A DNA stretch of 64,000 nucleotides from Spinacia oleracea (lineage: Eukaryota; Streptophyta; Magnoliopsida; Caryophyllales; Amaranthaceae): contig NC_079491.1 in the NCBI RefSeq assembly GCF_020520425.1, forward strand, positions 28,883,449 to 28,947,448, given 5' to 3'. The notes under the pieces were generated by a model. The model made no database searches, had not been told where the DNA came from, and saw only the letters and a program-made list of their open reading frames with translations. Every line of letters starts with the position of its first letter. Positions within the stretch are counted from its first letter, which is position 1. Positions 48,157 through 60,023 of this stretch are shown in pieces. The position numbers and the translations under genes are program-made.

Positions 48157-48690
48157 TCACTCATCAAACTCGTCTTCGGGATCTTCTTCCTCGGGGTCTT
48201 CTTCAGGGTCTTCTTCTTCAGGGTCTTCTTCTATTGGGTCTTCTTCTATTGGGAGGTCCACTCGCATATCATCTTCCACTTCATCCCTCTCACCTCCCAT
48301 TCCTTCATTCTCTAACGTGGGTGGTTCGACATCGATTACTTCCCCCATCTCATTTTCAGGTTCCCATTTTGACCAAGCCTCCATCAACCTCGTTGAGACA
48401 TACTCAATGGTAAGGAACCATTGACCCTCATATCTGTATATGGTTGGGTGAATCTCCCCTTCTTCTGTGAGAACATCATCATACATTTCCATAATTGGGA
48501 TCCAAGGCTCATAACGTGGTATGGTTTTGAGTAGGACGTCTATTATCCTAGGGTGTGTGTCATAGTTGTTCAGGTCTCCTAGGAGATCTCCCCATTCTTC
48601 ACAACGTTCCTTTACTCTTTCTACATAGGGAGGTAAGTCCTCATGTTGTCCCATCCTTAGGTTGTAGGGGTACATTGGGTGGTCCTCCAT
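48157..48690 (-). CDS. Accessory frame 2 of element D, acidic C-terminus, function unknown
   Basis: An intact 177-codon frame between the PBS and gag, on the same strand as gag. The N-terminal about 125 residues look globular (YVERVKERCEEWGDLLGDLN, then IYRYEGQWFLTIEYVSTRL). The last 50 are strongly acidic with EEDPEE repeats. Not recognised as a known retrotransposon protein; classical Tekay elements have only a leader here. The intact length, when gag and pol each carry stops, is notable. It may be a captured host fragment or an accessory protein; a chance frame is unlikely given its composition. Confidence 0.55.
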   Translation of the reverse strand: MEDHPMYPYNLRMGQHEDLPPYVERVKERCEEWGDLLGDLNNYDTHPRIIDVLLKTIPRYEPWIPIMEMYDDVLTEEGEIHPTIYRYEGQWFLTIEYVSTRLMEAWSKWEPENEMGEVIDVEPPTLENEGMGGERDEVEDDMRVDLPIEEDPIEEDPEEEDPEEDPEEEDPEDEFDE

Positions 48691-48943
48691 CTACCACAAA
48701 AGAGAAAAAAATAACAACTAATTACTTACCCCCTTTATCCCATTATTGGAATTCTAAACATATAATAATCAATTATAAATCAAAATTAAAATAAATAAAT
48801 AAAATATAAAAAAACATACAGATGTATCCAAATTTATCACCAGTAACAACCATCATATGAAATTTTATTTCAGAGTAAGCATGAGTTTAACATTCTAAAC
48901 TATAATTTGGTTCATGGTTCCCTAACATAAATCAAAACATCTC

Positions 48944-49297
48944 TTAATTGAAAATTCCCTTAATTTCTCCCCCAAAAAGAGGGCATTTGCTGAGGACTTC
49001 CTTGTTGTCGCTCAACACTACGTCAATCTTTTCTCCCGGACAGAAAGGACAAAAACATCCAGTTACACTAGACAGATCCGGTAGTGGCATCTCTTTTATT
49101 TCTAGGTCCTCTTCTTGGTTTCTTGTAAATGCAGGAGGGGACATAGGCTCTATTTTAATTCCTTCATAAACTTCATGTTTAACGAGTGTAACACCATATA
49201 AATCTTCTATGCATTTTACCCATACATCTTCTCCTTGTACCCAAGCATCAAACTCCTCTAGTATGTTCTCGTAATTAGGAAAGTAGGTAAGACTCAT
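48944..49297 (-). CDS. Accessory frame 1 of element D, Cys-containing, function unknown
   Basis: An intact 117-codon frame closest to the PBS, same strand as gag. It begins MSLTYFPNYENILEEFDAWV and has a cluster CFCPFC near residue 87 and another Cys near 105, which might bind a metal but matches no motif I know. It lies 250 bp upstream of the acidic frame, suggesting a two-frame leader region or a spliced gene. Not recognised. Confidence 0.5.
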   Translation of the reverse strand: MSLTYFPNYENILEEFDAWVQGEDVWVKCIEDLYGVTLVKHEVYEGIKIEPMSPPAFTRNQEEDLEIKEMPLPDLSSVTGCFCPFCPGEKIDVVLSDNKEVLSKCPLFGGEIKGIFN

Positions 49298-49478
49298 CTA
49301 CAACACAAAATACTTAACATGTAAACACATAATAAAATACAAAAATAAGTAGCACATAAAAGCATGATAAACGTCGCTCAACCTCACTAACGGCTTTTCC
49401 AAGTTTTAATTCCTAATTAATTCATTTGAAGATCCTAATATTTATTTAACATTAACCAATTTAGTCCTAAAACCTATT

Positions 49479-49492
49479 GCTCTGCATACCAA
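49479..49492 (-). other. Element D primer-binding site (tRNA-Met type, degenerate)
   Basis: On the minus strand TTGGTATGCAGAGC follows the 5' LTR end by about two bases, resembling TGGTATCAGAGC. Confidence 0.65.
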
Positions 49493-49494
49493 TT

Positions 49495-49567
49495 TGTAAT
49501 ACCCCCAATTTCCATACCTGATTAGGTCTTATAGCGGAAGCATAAATTAATAAATTAAGGGCATTAA
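49495..49567 (-). repeat. Element D 5' LTR, U5 remnant
   Basis: These 73 bp match the outer end of the 3' LTR (34929 onward) with one difference near the terminus (TATTACA for TGTTACA), and then similarity stops abruptly after GGGCATTA. About 2.3 kb of LTR is missing. Confidence 0.85.
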
Positions 49568-49774
49568 TAAATGATATCAAGAGCCTAATCGCTCTTTGGG
49601 ATTAACGCATAGATCTTCATATCTCAGCGTTTGAGTTGTCTAGGATTAAAATGACTAATTAAGAGTTAAGTTAAAAGTTATAGGACAAGCCGTTTAATTG
49701 AAGAGAGTATCTCTTTCTATGTGTTAGTTATGTGTTCCTTGTGATATGACTATGTGACTAGTTTTGAGTTCGGG

Positions 49775-49816
49775 GGCGAACTCCTTTCTTTTAAGGGGGA
49801 TAGAATGTAATATTCC
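49775..49816 (+). other. First polypurine tract / LTR start in element E
   Basis: CGGGGGCGAACTCC, then TTTTAAGGGGGATAGAA, then TGTAATATTCC from 49806. The LTR-like stretch that follows is only about 150 bp long before a second junction. Confidence 0.65.
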
Positions 49817-49924
49817 TAATATTTTATATTGTAAAATTTGGAATAAAACCTTTTTTATGTATATATATATTTTTTGTTTTTTAAGCTTTTGAAGCTATAG
49901 TCACAAAAAATTTCTAACTTTAAG

Positions 49925-49958
49925 TTTCGGGACGAAACTTCTTTTAAGGAGGGTAGAT
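49925..49958 (+). other. Second polypurine tract of element E
   Basis: CGGGACGAAACTTC, then TTTTAAGGAGGGTAGAT, directly before the LTR start TGTAATACCC at 49959. Confidence 0.75.
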
Positions 49959-50826
49959 TGTAATACCCAAAATTTTATGATTTTATAAAATATACTTTTA
50001 GGCAGAATAAGGTTATAGTAGTATTTATCTATTAAGAATATTTTCCTAAATTAAATAGCCTAATTATAACTTTTTTTATAAAACCTAGTTTAGTTTTAGT
50101 AAGACTCTTTTTACTAGCATTATAAATACCCACTAACCCTAATTAGTTTATACGAAAGTAGTTCAATCGTATTATTATTTTTGCCGTCTACCTCTAGTGT
50201 AATTGTTGCGTGAGGTTTCATGGAATGGGAATCAAAGTAGCCAAACTTTGATTTATTATCTCCTATACGCATCATCATCAACATCAAACATTTGAGCGCA
50301 TGGGACTGGAAGTTTTTACTACCCAAATCGTAACAGGCCGTCGTTTTTCTACTTTGTTCGTATGGTGTTAATTTCCGGAAAGGTAATCACACTTAGTCCC
50401 TTGTAATTGTTTGTGTATATTATTAGTTGTAACAACACGTACTTAGTCTATTCGAATTATCTGTATATACAAATTGTAATCACGCGCTTATCGATCTGTT
50501 GTTGTTAACGCTAATTATTTGTATTCACAATTATTTCTTGGAGTTGTATGATTAGTTTTGTATTTTTTAGTATATGCCATAGTATTGTATTATTACGTGT
50601 ACTATTAATATGAATGAGAATGATGCTAGTTGCTAGTTTAGAATAACGACGAGGGTTTAGTGTAAATGTGGAGTATTATAGGCGAGTAGTATTATTTTAT
50701 GTCAAAGAAGAGTTGGTTTTATATACTCCGTGTGATCGAGTTCGATCAATTTTGGGATGAAGACTTATAATCTCATGATTGGTACTACTTGTGTGAAATA
50801 GTTTGGTTATTTTAGGCAGAGCTAAG
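49959..50826 (+). repeat. Element E 3' LTR, left piece
   Basis: Begins TGTAATACCCAAAATTT. A TATAAATACCC box is near 50120, suggesting U3 promoter function. Interrupted by LARD2; the target CTAAG is at 50822-50826. Confidence 0.75.
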
Positions 50827-52296
50827 TGTGAGGGGGTCGAAAAAGCGCGAGGCTAATGCGTGACCTTGTCCCTCGTGGGTGTGACGATTCTTTTTATTCA
50901 ATCAATTGTAATTGGAATTACTGTGAGTATACTCCCAATTGACTAGTAATATAGGAGTCGCCATTCAGTTTTTAACAACAATGAGAAAAACTGACAAAAC
51001 CCGGTTATCGTGACATAAATGGAGTGCAATTATGTTTGACCACGACGGCCGTAGGTTCCCTTGTGATCCCTGGTGTGGGGATCTCTCAATATACACCCGC
51101 AAGGTAGAGATTGAGAGTTCGGGGGACTGTAACTACCGAGAGGAGTAATTCGCTCGTCAATAACTCCAGAGGCAGGATATCCTTACTAGCTCAGCATAAA
51201 TAATTGAAGGGACATGCGTTAACTATTAAACTAATCTGAGTTGATTTTAGCAATATGCAACATATAATACTAATTCGATCGTGATTATCTGATTTAAATA
51301 ACATTAAGGGACCTAGCATGATAATCCGATTTCCCAAAAATATTATATTTGTTAGGCGTGATAGAACAATCATATTAGGTTAGTTTAACAGTTCATAAAA
51401 AGGGCGAGGAAAGCAGTTAAATCATCGAAAAGGGACACGTTACGACGCACCCTTGAGAGGTGCGTCACGGTTCTCAGAAAACTAACCACTTTGACTTTGC
51501 TATTTCTCCTTTTTATTTAACGAATCTCAATTATGGGACAGGATACGTTCTGTTCGATTTATGGATCGATTGCGACAGAACGCGTGAACAGTTTCGCAGC
51601 GAGAGGCTTAGGCTAAGGGGTTTAGAGTCAATACTCAGAATATATTATGTGTTGTTGTGTGTTCTTTTCACGTCGAACTTAGGAGTCTATTTATAGGAAA
51701 AAGTGGCGTAGAAAGATAGTTTTTCAGGAATTTGAATACGAAACGGATTAGGAAAAGAATCCGTCCCAGGTACTTTCGGCTCCCAGCTCTGGGCGCTGAA
51801 ATTTTCGGCGCCCAGGGCTGGGCGTTGAAAATAGGGTATGGCAGAATTCTTTGGTCAGATTCGGATTCCTGAAATCCGTAGAGTTTGAGACTTAATCGAG
51901 TATTTTAGCGCGTATCAATTTTATGACGGAATGCGTCTGGGCCCGTTACGAACTCTAGGCTCGTTAGGATTTTAATTAATATGTGACTCTTATTTCCGAA
52001 TCATATTAGGAGTAGGATTCTCGCAGTTTTCTATCTCATTTAGGATTTATGTTGGAATGCAACACCGGCCTAATTCTGACAGGTTTCTATTTTTTATGAT
52101 TTGCCACTTTTAGAAGCTACCTTTTACGGCAGTTACTATTTTTAGCAGGTTTCCATAAATAGCAGGTTTCGGGTGAAATGAAATGGGGAATCGAGATTCA
52201 TTTATTTTATAGGAGATGCGTTGTCAAGTGGAGTTTTTATGCTTTCATCATCGAACCTTTCCCTTGCGGGAACGGGGACAAAAGTAGGTGTCTACA
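50827..52296 (-). repeat. LARD2 3' LTR
   Basis: 1470 bp. Two GC-rich palindromes are at about 51777-51830, and the polypurine tract (AGTGGGGGCTAAC on minus) abuts it at 52297-52312. Confidence 0.92.
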
Positions 52297-52910
52297 GTTA
52301 GCCCCCACTTTGACTGAGTCTTGGAGTAAGACGATGGTCAAAGTATTAGACAGAGTGCGTCACACAAGCCATGGTGTATGTGACCTGTTTTGCGAGGGTC
52401 TCACGAGCCCCCGAGTGATAACATTTGACTTAAGGGTCATCACTTGAAGTGTTGACATATCCCTCACGTGTCATTGAGATTTGTCAACTGATAGTATAGA
52501 AACTTCCTCACTTTGTCATTGGAAGGATCTAAAGGTGCGTAAAAACTCCCTCACTTTGTCATTGGGAGTAACTACAGATGTTTTCGAAATCAAAGCTATA
52601 AAGTGTAATTGGGCCTGGCCAAGCCCAATCATGAGGTAAAACGTTTTTAAAGATTCTCATTTTCAGGGCTAGCTAAACGAGAAAACCCCCTTGTTTTTAT
52701 AGGACGTAAAACGAAGGAAAATCCAACACATCGTTCTTTTTTGGAAAAACGAAAAACCAATCCTTTAATTTTTGGAAAAAGGGAAAACCAATCCTTTAAT
52801 TTTTGGAAAAGGGGAAAACAAATCCTTTAATTTTCGGAAAAAGGGAAAACCGATCCTTTAATTTTCAGAGAAAGGGAAAACCGATAAAAGTTATCGCTGC
52901 AGCGACTAAG

Positions 52911-53299
52911 GACCTGCGCTGTTAGTGACGCAGACCCCGCCCGTTGAAGGTGGGCGAGCCTGTCCGCTGAGGGTGGACCCCCCGTCCGATAGAAGTGGAC
53001 GAATCTGTTTTGATGTTTTTGAAAATAAGGACCTACGCTGTTTGTGACGTAGACCCCGCCGGCTGAAGATGGCGAACCTGTCCGCTGAGGGTGGACGCCC
53101 CGTCCGATAGAAGTGGACGAATCTGTTTTGAAATTTTTGTTTTTTTTTTTTGAAAATAAGGACCTACGTGGTTTGCGCCATAGATCCCGCCGGCTGAAGA
53201 TGGCGAGCCTATTTTAAATTTGAAGACTTTATTTTTCGAAAACTGAGGACCTGCGTGGCTAGTGACGCAGACCCCGCCCGCCGAGGGTGGGCGAGCCCA
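52911..53299 (-). repeat. LARD2 hairpin array
   Basis: About four units collinear with the LARD1 array. On the minus strand the CTGCG/CGCAG hairpin alternates with the CTACG/CGTAG hairpin, and GTCC/GGAC with GCCC/GGGC and CGCC/GGCG stems. Confidence 0.85.
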
Positions 53300-53788
53300 T
53301 TTTCTTATTTTGCCTATGTAGAAGGGCTTTGTGATTACAACCTGTTGGTGGGTCGTAATATTTCATGATTAGATGTGTCCTATAAGTGGGTCCACACTGT
53401 GTATATTTTTTGTTTAACAATATTTTTTTTTTCAAAATACTGTTTTTTCTTTGGGACTATCCAAACACGGGACTTTGTACAGCGTAGCCTGGGAATATTA
53501 ACTTTGCATACCCCCTTTTTTTGAGATATATTTTTTTCTTTCGAGCCACCAAGTACTCGTGCTTGGCGGTCAGTTCTTGTCGAAGAGGTTCTTTGGGGAT
53601 ACGCATTTTGTAATGTCCTTGATTGTGTTTGGGATCGTGCTCGTAAGTGCGAGCGATCTTCGTAGCGGTGTGCTACTCTTGACAAAGTCGTGAGGTGCAA
53701 CTTTTAGTAAGGAAATTGGCCATTTTCGAGTCAAATGGATGCGGCAGGGCCCAATAGAAGTTAGGGCCCTTTTTGAGCCTAGGTTCAT

Positions 53789-53846
53789 TTTCGGCGCCCG
53801 GGCCTGGGCGTTGAAAGAATTCACGCCCAGGTGGGGCGTTGAAAGT
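53789..53846. repeat. GC-rich palindrome doublet (LARD2)
   Basis: Two adjacent modules (GGCGCCCGGGCCTGGGCG, ACGCCCAGGTGGGGCG), counterpart of 22124-22182. Confidence 0.8.
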
Positions 53847-54917
53847 GTTGTTTCGGCTGGTCTTTTGATGACACAATTGGCCTCTTGTTCATTCGTTTAT
53901 TTCACTTGGAAGTTTTATGTAATATCTTCTCTTTTGTTTTTTCTTTATTTTTAGAACGTGATGACTTTTTGAGAAGCCGTAGCCGATTGGTGGACTATGG
54001 TGCTTGTCGCTTTGGGGCGATTATTTTAAGGAACCGTTGCTCTTTAAGGCGTACAGTTATTGCGACAGTTGGGCGAGTCTATATGGCCCGAGGAACATAC
54101 CTTGAGGCGTAAGACTTGGACCGCTCTTGCTGTATATTTTTCCTTTTGAACACGTTCGTGAATGTTCGATACTTAGAATGATGATATGTATGTGCGAACG
54201 AGCGTTCATAGAATGGCCGTTGTGTGCGGTCCATTAATCAGTTTGCTTGAATTGTTTCATTTTTTTTTGAGCAACGACTGATTTTGAATAGTTTGCTTAG
54301 AAGCTTGATAGGGTTCAGGCCCATTCATGAAGTGGGCTCAAACATCGTACCCTTTCGATTGTTCAAACATTTGTTTCGAGATTTTTTATTTTTCTATGGT
54401 TGTTTCGTAGCTTGGAGCCCCCAAGTATGCATGTTGGGATGCTTCCTTTTGGGCGTACGATTTTTGTAGGTTCTTTCGAAAAAGATGCCTCGGGGTTCCT
54501 GCTCGTGTGGGTGCGAGCTATCCCTTCCGTGGTAGGTAATGTTTTGCTACCTTTAATCCTTAATGTAGAAGTCGTGTGGCTTGCATTTGGGCGATAAGTA
54601 GTCTTTGCCTCTTACTCTTGGTCGTGCTTGCATTAGTGCAATGTGCCTTACTTTTTAGACTTGTACTGTGGGATGGTTGAACTTATGGTGCAACGTAGGC
54701 TTGTGTGGCCTAACGGCGCGTCTTAGAACATTCCTCCAGGTGTTGGGATATTATTATTTTTTGCATTGGAGTACTTCATCATGCCTCGTTCAGGTGTTCG
54801 AACAAGTGTAGCATCTTCTGCGTGGGTTTGCAAGGCTTATTATTTCGTTCGATGCGAGGATCCATAGGTGTTTCTTTCTTATTTTTATATCTGGATAAAA
54901 CTTGGCTAGCAGAAAGA

Positions 54918-54975
54918 TTCAGCGCCCAGGCTGAGGCGTTAAAGATATCGGCGTCCAGCTCTAGGCGTTGAAAAT
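54918..54975. repeat. GC-rich palindrome doublet (LARD2, decayed)
   Basis: Counterpart of 20925-20982, with several stem mismatches (AGCGCCCAGGCTGAGGCG, GGCGTCCAGCTCTAGGCG). Confidence 0.75.
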
Positions 54976-56971
54976 GATTTCTGGGTATATTTTGACAGTT
55001 CTTATCCTTGATTTTTTTCCTTTTGCTTTTGCTTTGGAACGATGTAGACTGTGTAACGGTCGCTTTATAGGGCGAGCGTTATGTGCAGTGGTTTGGTCGG
55101 AGTTTTGGTGACTCGCGATTTTCAGTTACCCTTGATAGTGGGGTGACTTTATATATTCTAAGTAGTGCTTAGAATTTGGGAGGGGTTGTAGCCATTCTAA
55201 GGTTCGTTTTACATGATCAAACCATAGGATTGTGCCCCTATGACGTATGTATAGCATTAGCGTCGAGAATTTGCGATAAAATCGTCACTTCGAGTATTTT
55301 TAGAGTGTTTTTCTCAAGCCCCCAACTGTAGCTACGGGATTGGCTTGGTGCTATAATGCTTGGCATACGTTTTTATGCATTCATGGTGACATGGATCACG
55401 AATAGTTTGAACCAGACTCGTTTTAGTGCGAGGTACGTTCGAGTAGTGATTTTGCTACTTCTCTTGTAAATGTCGTATTGTGCGACATTGCCATGGTCAA
55501 GGTAGTCACATGTTGTAGTATGCCTTGGCCAAAAGTTAGGTGCCTTTCTTTACCCATAATCATATTTAAAAATCTTTTTGACTCACTTGCAACGTTGAGA
55601 TGGACGCACACTAAGCTTAAACCAACGACACTTTATTTGTCCGAAAAAGTCTTTAAAAATCATTTGAAAATTATTTAAAATTCGAGTCCTACTGTGTACA
55701 ACCCGAGGTGTCCTAAGTAGGTTGACTTATAGAAGGGTTCGTACAGGATTACATGAGTGAATCAAAATACTGTTACGATTTTTGGAATGCTGTCTAAGGA
55801 TTTGCTGGGAGCCAGGGTGCAGGCGTCAAGATATACTTGTGCCCGTTTGGCATGTGCTTTAGGCTTTTAGGGCCATCTTTTTCCAGAATTGCGGGAATAT
55901 AAACCGTTTTCAAATTGACTTAGATTTACTTGGTGTATGTCTGCACAAAAGGTCAAGGTATACTTAGTTCTTTCCCTAGCTCTTTCATTTCACTTTTTAG
56001 CCCCCAGTTGTTGTTATGTCTTCCCATTAATGATGCTTTCAGATTTCGATTTTAGATGCCCGTGTCATATGTCTGAGTAGAGTGAGCCTTGGTTAAGTGC
56101 CGAGTCCTATTGACAATGTCTGTTTTGTTTTCAAAGGAGATTCTCAAACATTTGAATCACCATGAACGGGTGCCCTGAGCTCGAAGGAACGATGGGGCGA
56201 CGCCGTAGAACAATCCTTTTTATTGCAAGCTTACTGCCCTTATTACTTGTTGGCGATTATGACTGTGTCTTAGTGGTGAAAGAAGGTCTTTAAGTGAGTT
56301 AGTTCGCTTTAGGGAGGGTCAAGTCGAGTACTTTAGAGGTCATGGACGCTTGCGTTAGCCCCCATTCAATTGAGGCAGAGTGATCTTTTGAGTCTTGGCT
56401 AAGTGCCTAGGAGTGTGAGTGCTCCTTCTGGCAAGGGTACGTGCCCTTTATTATTTTTCGATGTGTGCTCATTTTGGCATCTTGACGACTTGGATTCTTT
56501 CTTTGACTTAAATTTTTCTTTCGACTTGGGTTGCAAGTAATTAAATTTCAATAAGGGACTTTATTTCTTATTCTTGTTTTTCTATAGGCTTTAATATTTT
56601 TACAAATTGGTTGGACCGAATCATGGATTGCCTACGTATCCGCCTTAAATAGATTTAGTTTGGAATCAGGTCATGCGTAGTTCTTAGCCTAGAAAATGGT
56701 TTCTTAGAATGCTGATTTTAAACAAGTACGTTCTGAGGTGGAACCGTAATGTTTGAAATAGGATGAGATAAGTGAAGTTCATTATTATTTTAATCTGCTG
56801 CTTTGCCGTAAGCCAAAAATTTGTTTTATATATTTTTTTTGAGTACGTGTATTTTTTGATGGTACGTATATCTGAATACGTGCTGTACCCCTCCAAGTGT
56901 CCGTTATTTTTCCGTGCATGTGCGGATAAAATGACGAGCACTTCTGGACAAAATTTGGCAAGCAGAGAGAT

Positions 56972-57029
56972 TCAGCGCCTAGGCTGGGGCGCTAAAGATT
57001 CCGGCGCCCAGCTCTGGGCGCTGAAAATG
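56972..57029. repeat. GC-rich palindrome doublet (LARD2)
   Basis: AGCGCCTAGGCTGGGGCGCT and GGCGCCCAGCTCTGGGCGCT, counterpart of 18838-18899. Confidence 0.85.
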
Positions 57030-59161
57030 ATATCTAGGCAGATTTTTTGGTTTTGTGCCAAATATTTGTGAATCTTTTTTTTTGTGCGCTAAATGTTCTT
57101 TTTCTTTTTAAACGAATTTTTAAAGGCGCTTTGCAAAGTTCGCTTTTTTATTATTTATTATTTTTTGTACTTTTCATTTGTCTTCTTTTTTATTTGTGAC
57201 TCAAGACGGCTTGAAAGATGGGTTGAATGAGATAGGATAAGTTGTATAGGTATTAGTCGAGCATGAGGATTACATCAACCAAGGCCAATGAATAGCATGG
57301 GGACGGTTTAAGGGTATATCAACAGGACGTATCCAAACGAGTCATATGGTCATTATGCTAATGGTGGTGTAAGAGCAGGTTTGGACTTTGGAAATGATGG
57401 GCATGACGCATGTGTCAATGGCCGTGCGTGGTTTTCGGTTGATAATAAGTTCAAGAACAAGAGATGAGGTAATGGTCTCTCGGGTTATGGCAATGAGAAC
57501 ATGGATGGGTTAAATGAGCTGAACAGGGGCCCCAGAGCGAAGGCGTCTAAGAACATAAGGACTGGAAAGGGTAGACATTGTAGAACTTTATGTAGCTTTT
57601 GTGGCATGATTTGGATTGGTTGACTCAGTTCTTTTCCTTCGTTTACTTGGGTAAATATTGCACTTTTTGGGAGGTACGGGATAAGTATTCCATGGCTCGC
57701 TCTTTTCGCTCTCCCTTTTCTTTTTCTCTTTTTTCTTTTTTCGCTCGAGATTTCCCTCCCCTTTTTATTTAGGCTAAAAGGTAGATGGTGGTGGTCTTTG
57801 AGTCACGAGGCGAGACTGAGTGAGCCTCGTTTGGTGGGCCTATAGTGGACCTTTAATTTTAGTGGGCCTAGGATGGACCTTTTAAATTGTCTTACTTTGC
57901 AAGCGTATTTAGTCGTTTCTTAAAATGTGCAAATAGCGTAGATTCAAAATGTTATTTTTACCTTATTGAAATTTAACGAAAGAATTACATCGAAAATAAT
58001 TTTTTTTGCTTCTTTTCAGATTCCAGTTTTCGGGATTTAATTGGAAGTTGTGATTTAGACTCGAACTTTCATTAACTTTTCTGATTATAACCCGTGTATG
58101 AATATAAGGAGGTGGCCTAGACTCAAAATAATGACGTGGCGTAAGCCTATAATACTTGACCAAGCAACTCTCAGACTTAGGCTAATTGGACCATAACTTT
58201 CGTTGGTTGACACTTCAGATTTTAACCCTTGGGTGTTTATTTGTCATGCGCCGTTTTGCTTAATGTTGGCAAGGTAGTTAATTGGGGAGTTCGAATTTTT
58301 ATTTTTGCAAGACTAGAATCATTAGTGCGGCTTCTCTCTTAGTGTGTATTGCTTTACCCCAATGGTAGCCTTATGGTATGCCGATTTGGGTATTTTCATG
58401 GTTGGTCATGTTGCATTCATGGAAAATATTTTAGTCCGTACTTAATAGTATTTCAAGGAGTGAGTGACTCGAGAGGACTATGATAGTCGTGACCCAATGT
58501 GATTATAAGCCTTGAGGCCATTAATTTTTCTTGCCAATGGTATTGACATCTTAGGTTCACTTTGGGGTTGTGCGACTATGGGGGATGATTTCCAGAATGT
58601 GACTGTTTCCATTTTGCAAATACTATAGTATATTCTTTTTATGGGTGAGAGAGTATTGAGGCCGTGGATTCCTAGCAAGGGATGACAATTACATATGGGT
58701 ACTCATTGATTTAAATGTTAGGAAGGGAGACTCAATATGGTTTAACCTTTTAGCTTGCAGAACGACACCAAGTATTAGGACCGATTCTATGGATAAGACG
58801 ACTAAGACTTAGGATTTAGATTGTACTTCGGCATAACCTAGTCTAGACTCGGATTTATTGAACATTATTTTTCCTTGAAAACTTCATTTGAACATTATTT
58901 TCTTTGAATACTTTGCCCATGTGACATTCAAGGTTATTTCAATTAGCGTGCTCGATTTTTTTTAGCCGAACATCGTCGTCGTAGGAGGCCTAACAACGAC
59001 GCAAAGAGTTATTAATTTTTTACGAGTCGCTTTTGAAATCGAGTGCTTTTCTTACGCCCTCGTAGCAATTTTTTCGAAAAGTCCTTTTTTTTTGCTACGT
59101 ACATATTTTTTATGCGCGGGCACCGAGGCTGCTGTGCCTGACCAAAAGGCCAGGCAGCAAC

Positions 59162-59226
59162 TTCGGCGCCCAGAAGTGGGCGTGAGAAATTTTGGCGCCC
59201 AGCCTGGGGCGCTGAAAATGCGTCCC
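59162..59226. repeat. GC-rich palindrome doublet (LARD2)
   Basis: GGCGCCCAGAAGTGGGCG and GGCGCCCAGCCTGGGGCGCT, counterpart of the triplicated LARD1 locus at 16531-16692. Confidence 0.85.
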
Positions 59227-60004
59227 TGGCTGGTACTCGTTTTCAGTTTTCGTCTACTTTTGTTTTTGCGACTTTAATTTTGCGTACTTACCTTATAACG
59301 TCCTTTACGCGTTGTGCAGCGTTTGCGGGATTCGTTACAGGCCATCCTTATTTTTGTGGCGATCGTTCGGGTTTGTGGAACACGTATTTTGGTATAACTC
59401 TTTGGCCAATTGGTTTATGAATGTTTGGGTAATTTTTAAGGTCGTTGGTTTTTCGAGGATTATTTGTCCAGCATTATTCGTATGCACAATCATAACATAG
59501 TCACATAGTTCGCTACATATAACTACATTACAAACATGGATTTGAAAATTAAATATGTCACGTAGTTTATGATAGGCTTCTATGGGTAGTTTATTTGCGC
59601 CTGGCTTGGTACCGCTTCTATCATAGATCCAACACATGCCCCGGTCGAGGTAGTGTCTTCAACAGACGAATTTCGCTCAAGAGGCCAACCCGAAAGTGCA
59701 AGCCAAGGGGGCATGCAGGCGAGAGGGACCTAATGGGCGAGCGATTGGGTTCGAGATAGGTGTACTACCTGCACAAGTACCGAGTGGGAAACATGCGCGG
59801 CGTATGCACCCCCCTATTGGCGAAAAAAGGTATCCTTAGTCCCAACTCCCGAGGGAGCCGAGATTCGTTATGATGTTCTGCCCGTTCACATTAATATGCT
59901 GATTTTCAGGTCGTCCCAACTTGATGGGGAAATAAACGCGGGGTAGGATCGTTTCACCCTTCGGCTATTTTGATTACCTACAAGCACGAGTATTTCCTTC
60001 ACTA

Positions 60005-60022
60005 TCCCCAGTGGAGTCGCCA
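60005..60022 (-). other. LARD2 primer-binding site
   Basis: On the minus strand TGGCGACTCCACTGGGGA, identical to that of LARD1, one base from the 5' LTR. Confidence 0.8.
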
Positions 60023-60023
60023 C

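Larger units (their letters stand above)
34929..49567 (-). mobile_element. Element D: Tekay-like chromovirus (Ty3/gypsy), 5' LTR truncated
   Basis: Minus-strand element with 3' LTR 34929-37329, polypurine tract, gag-pol with C-terminal chromodomain, two accessory frames, a PBS, and only about 73 bp of its 5' LTR (49495-49567). A Helitron splits gag-pol. The left end abuts the TSD TCTTT. Where the U3 part of the 5' LTR should be, a plus-strand element E begins instead. Confidence 0.88.
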
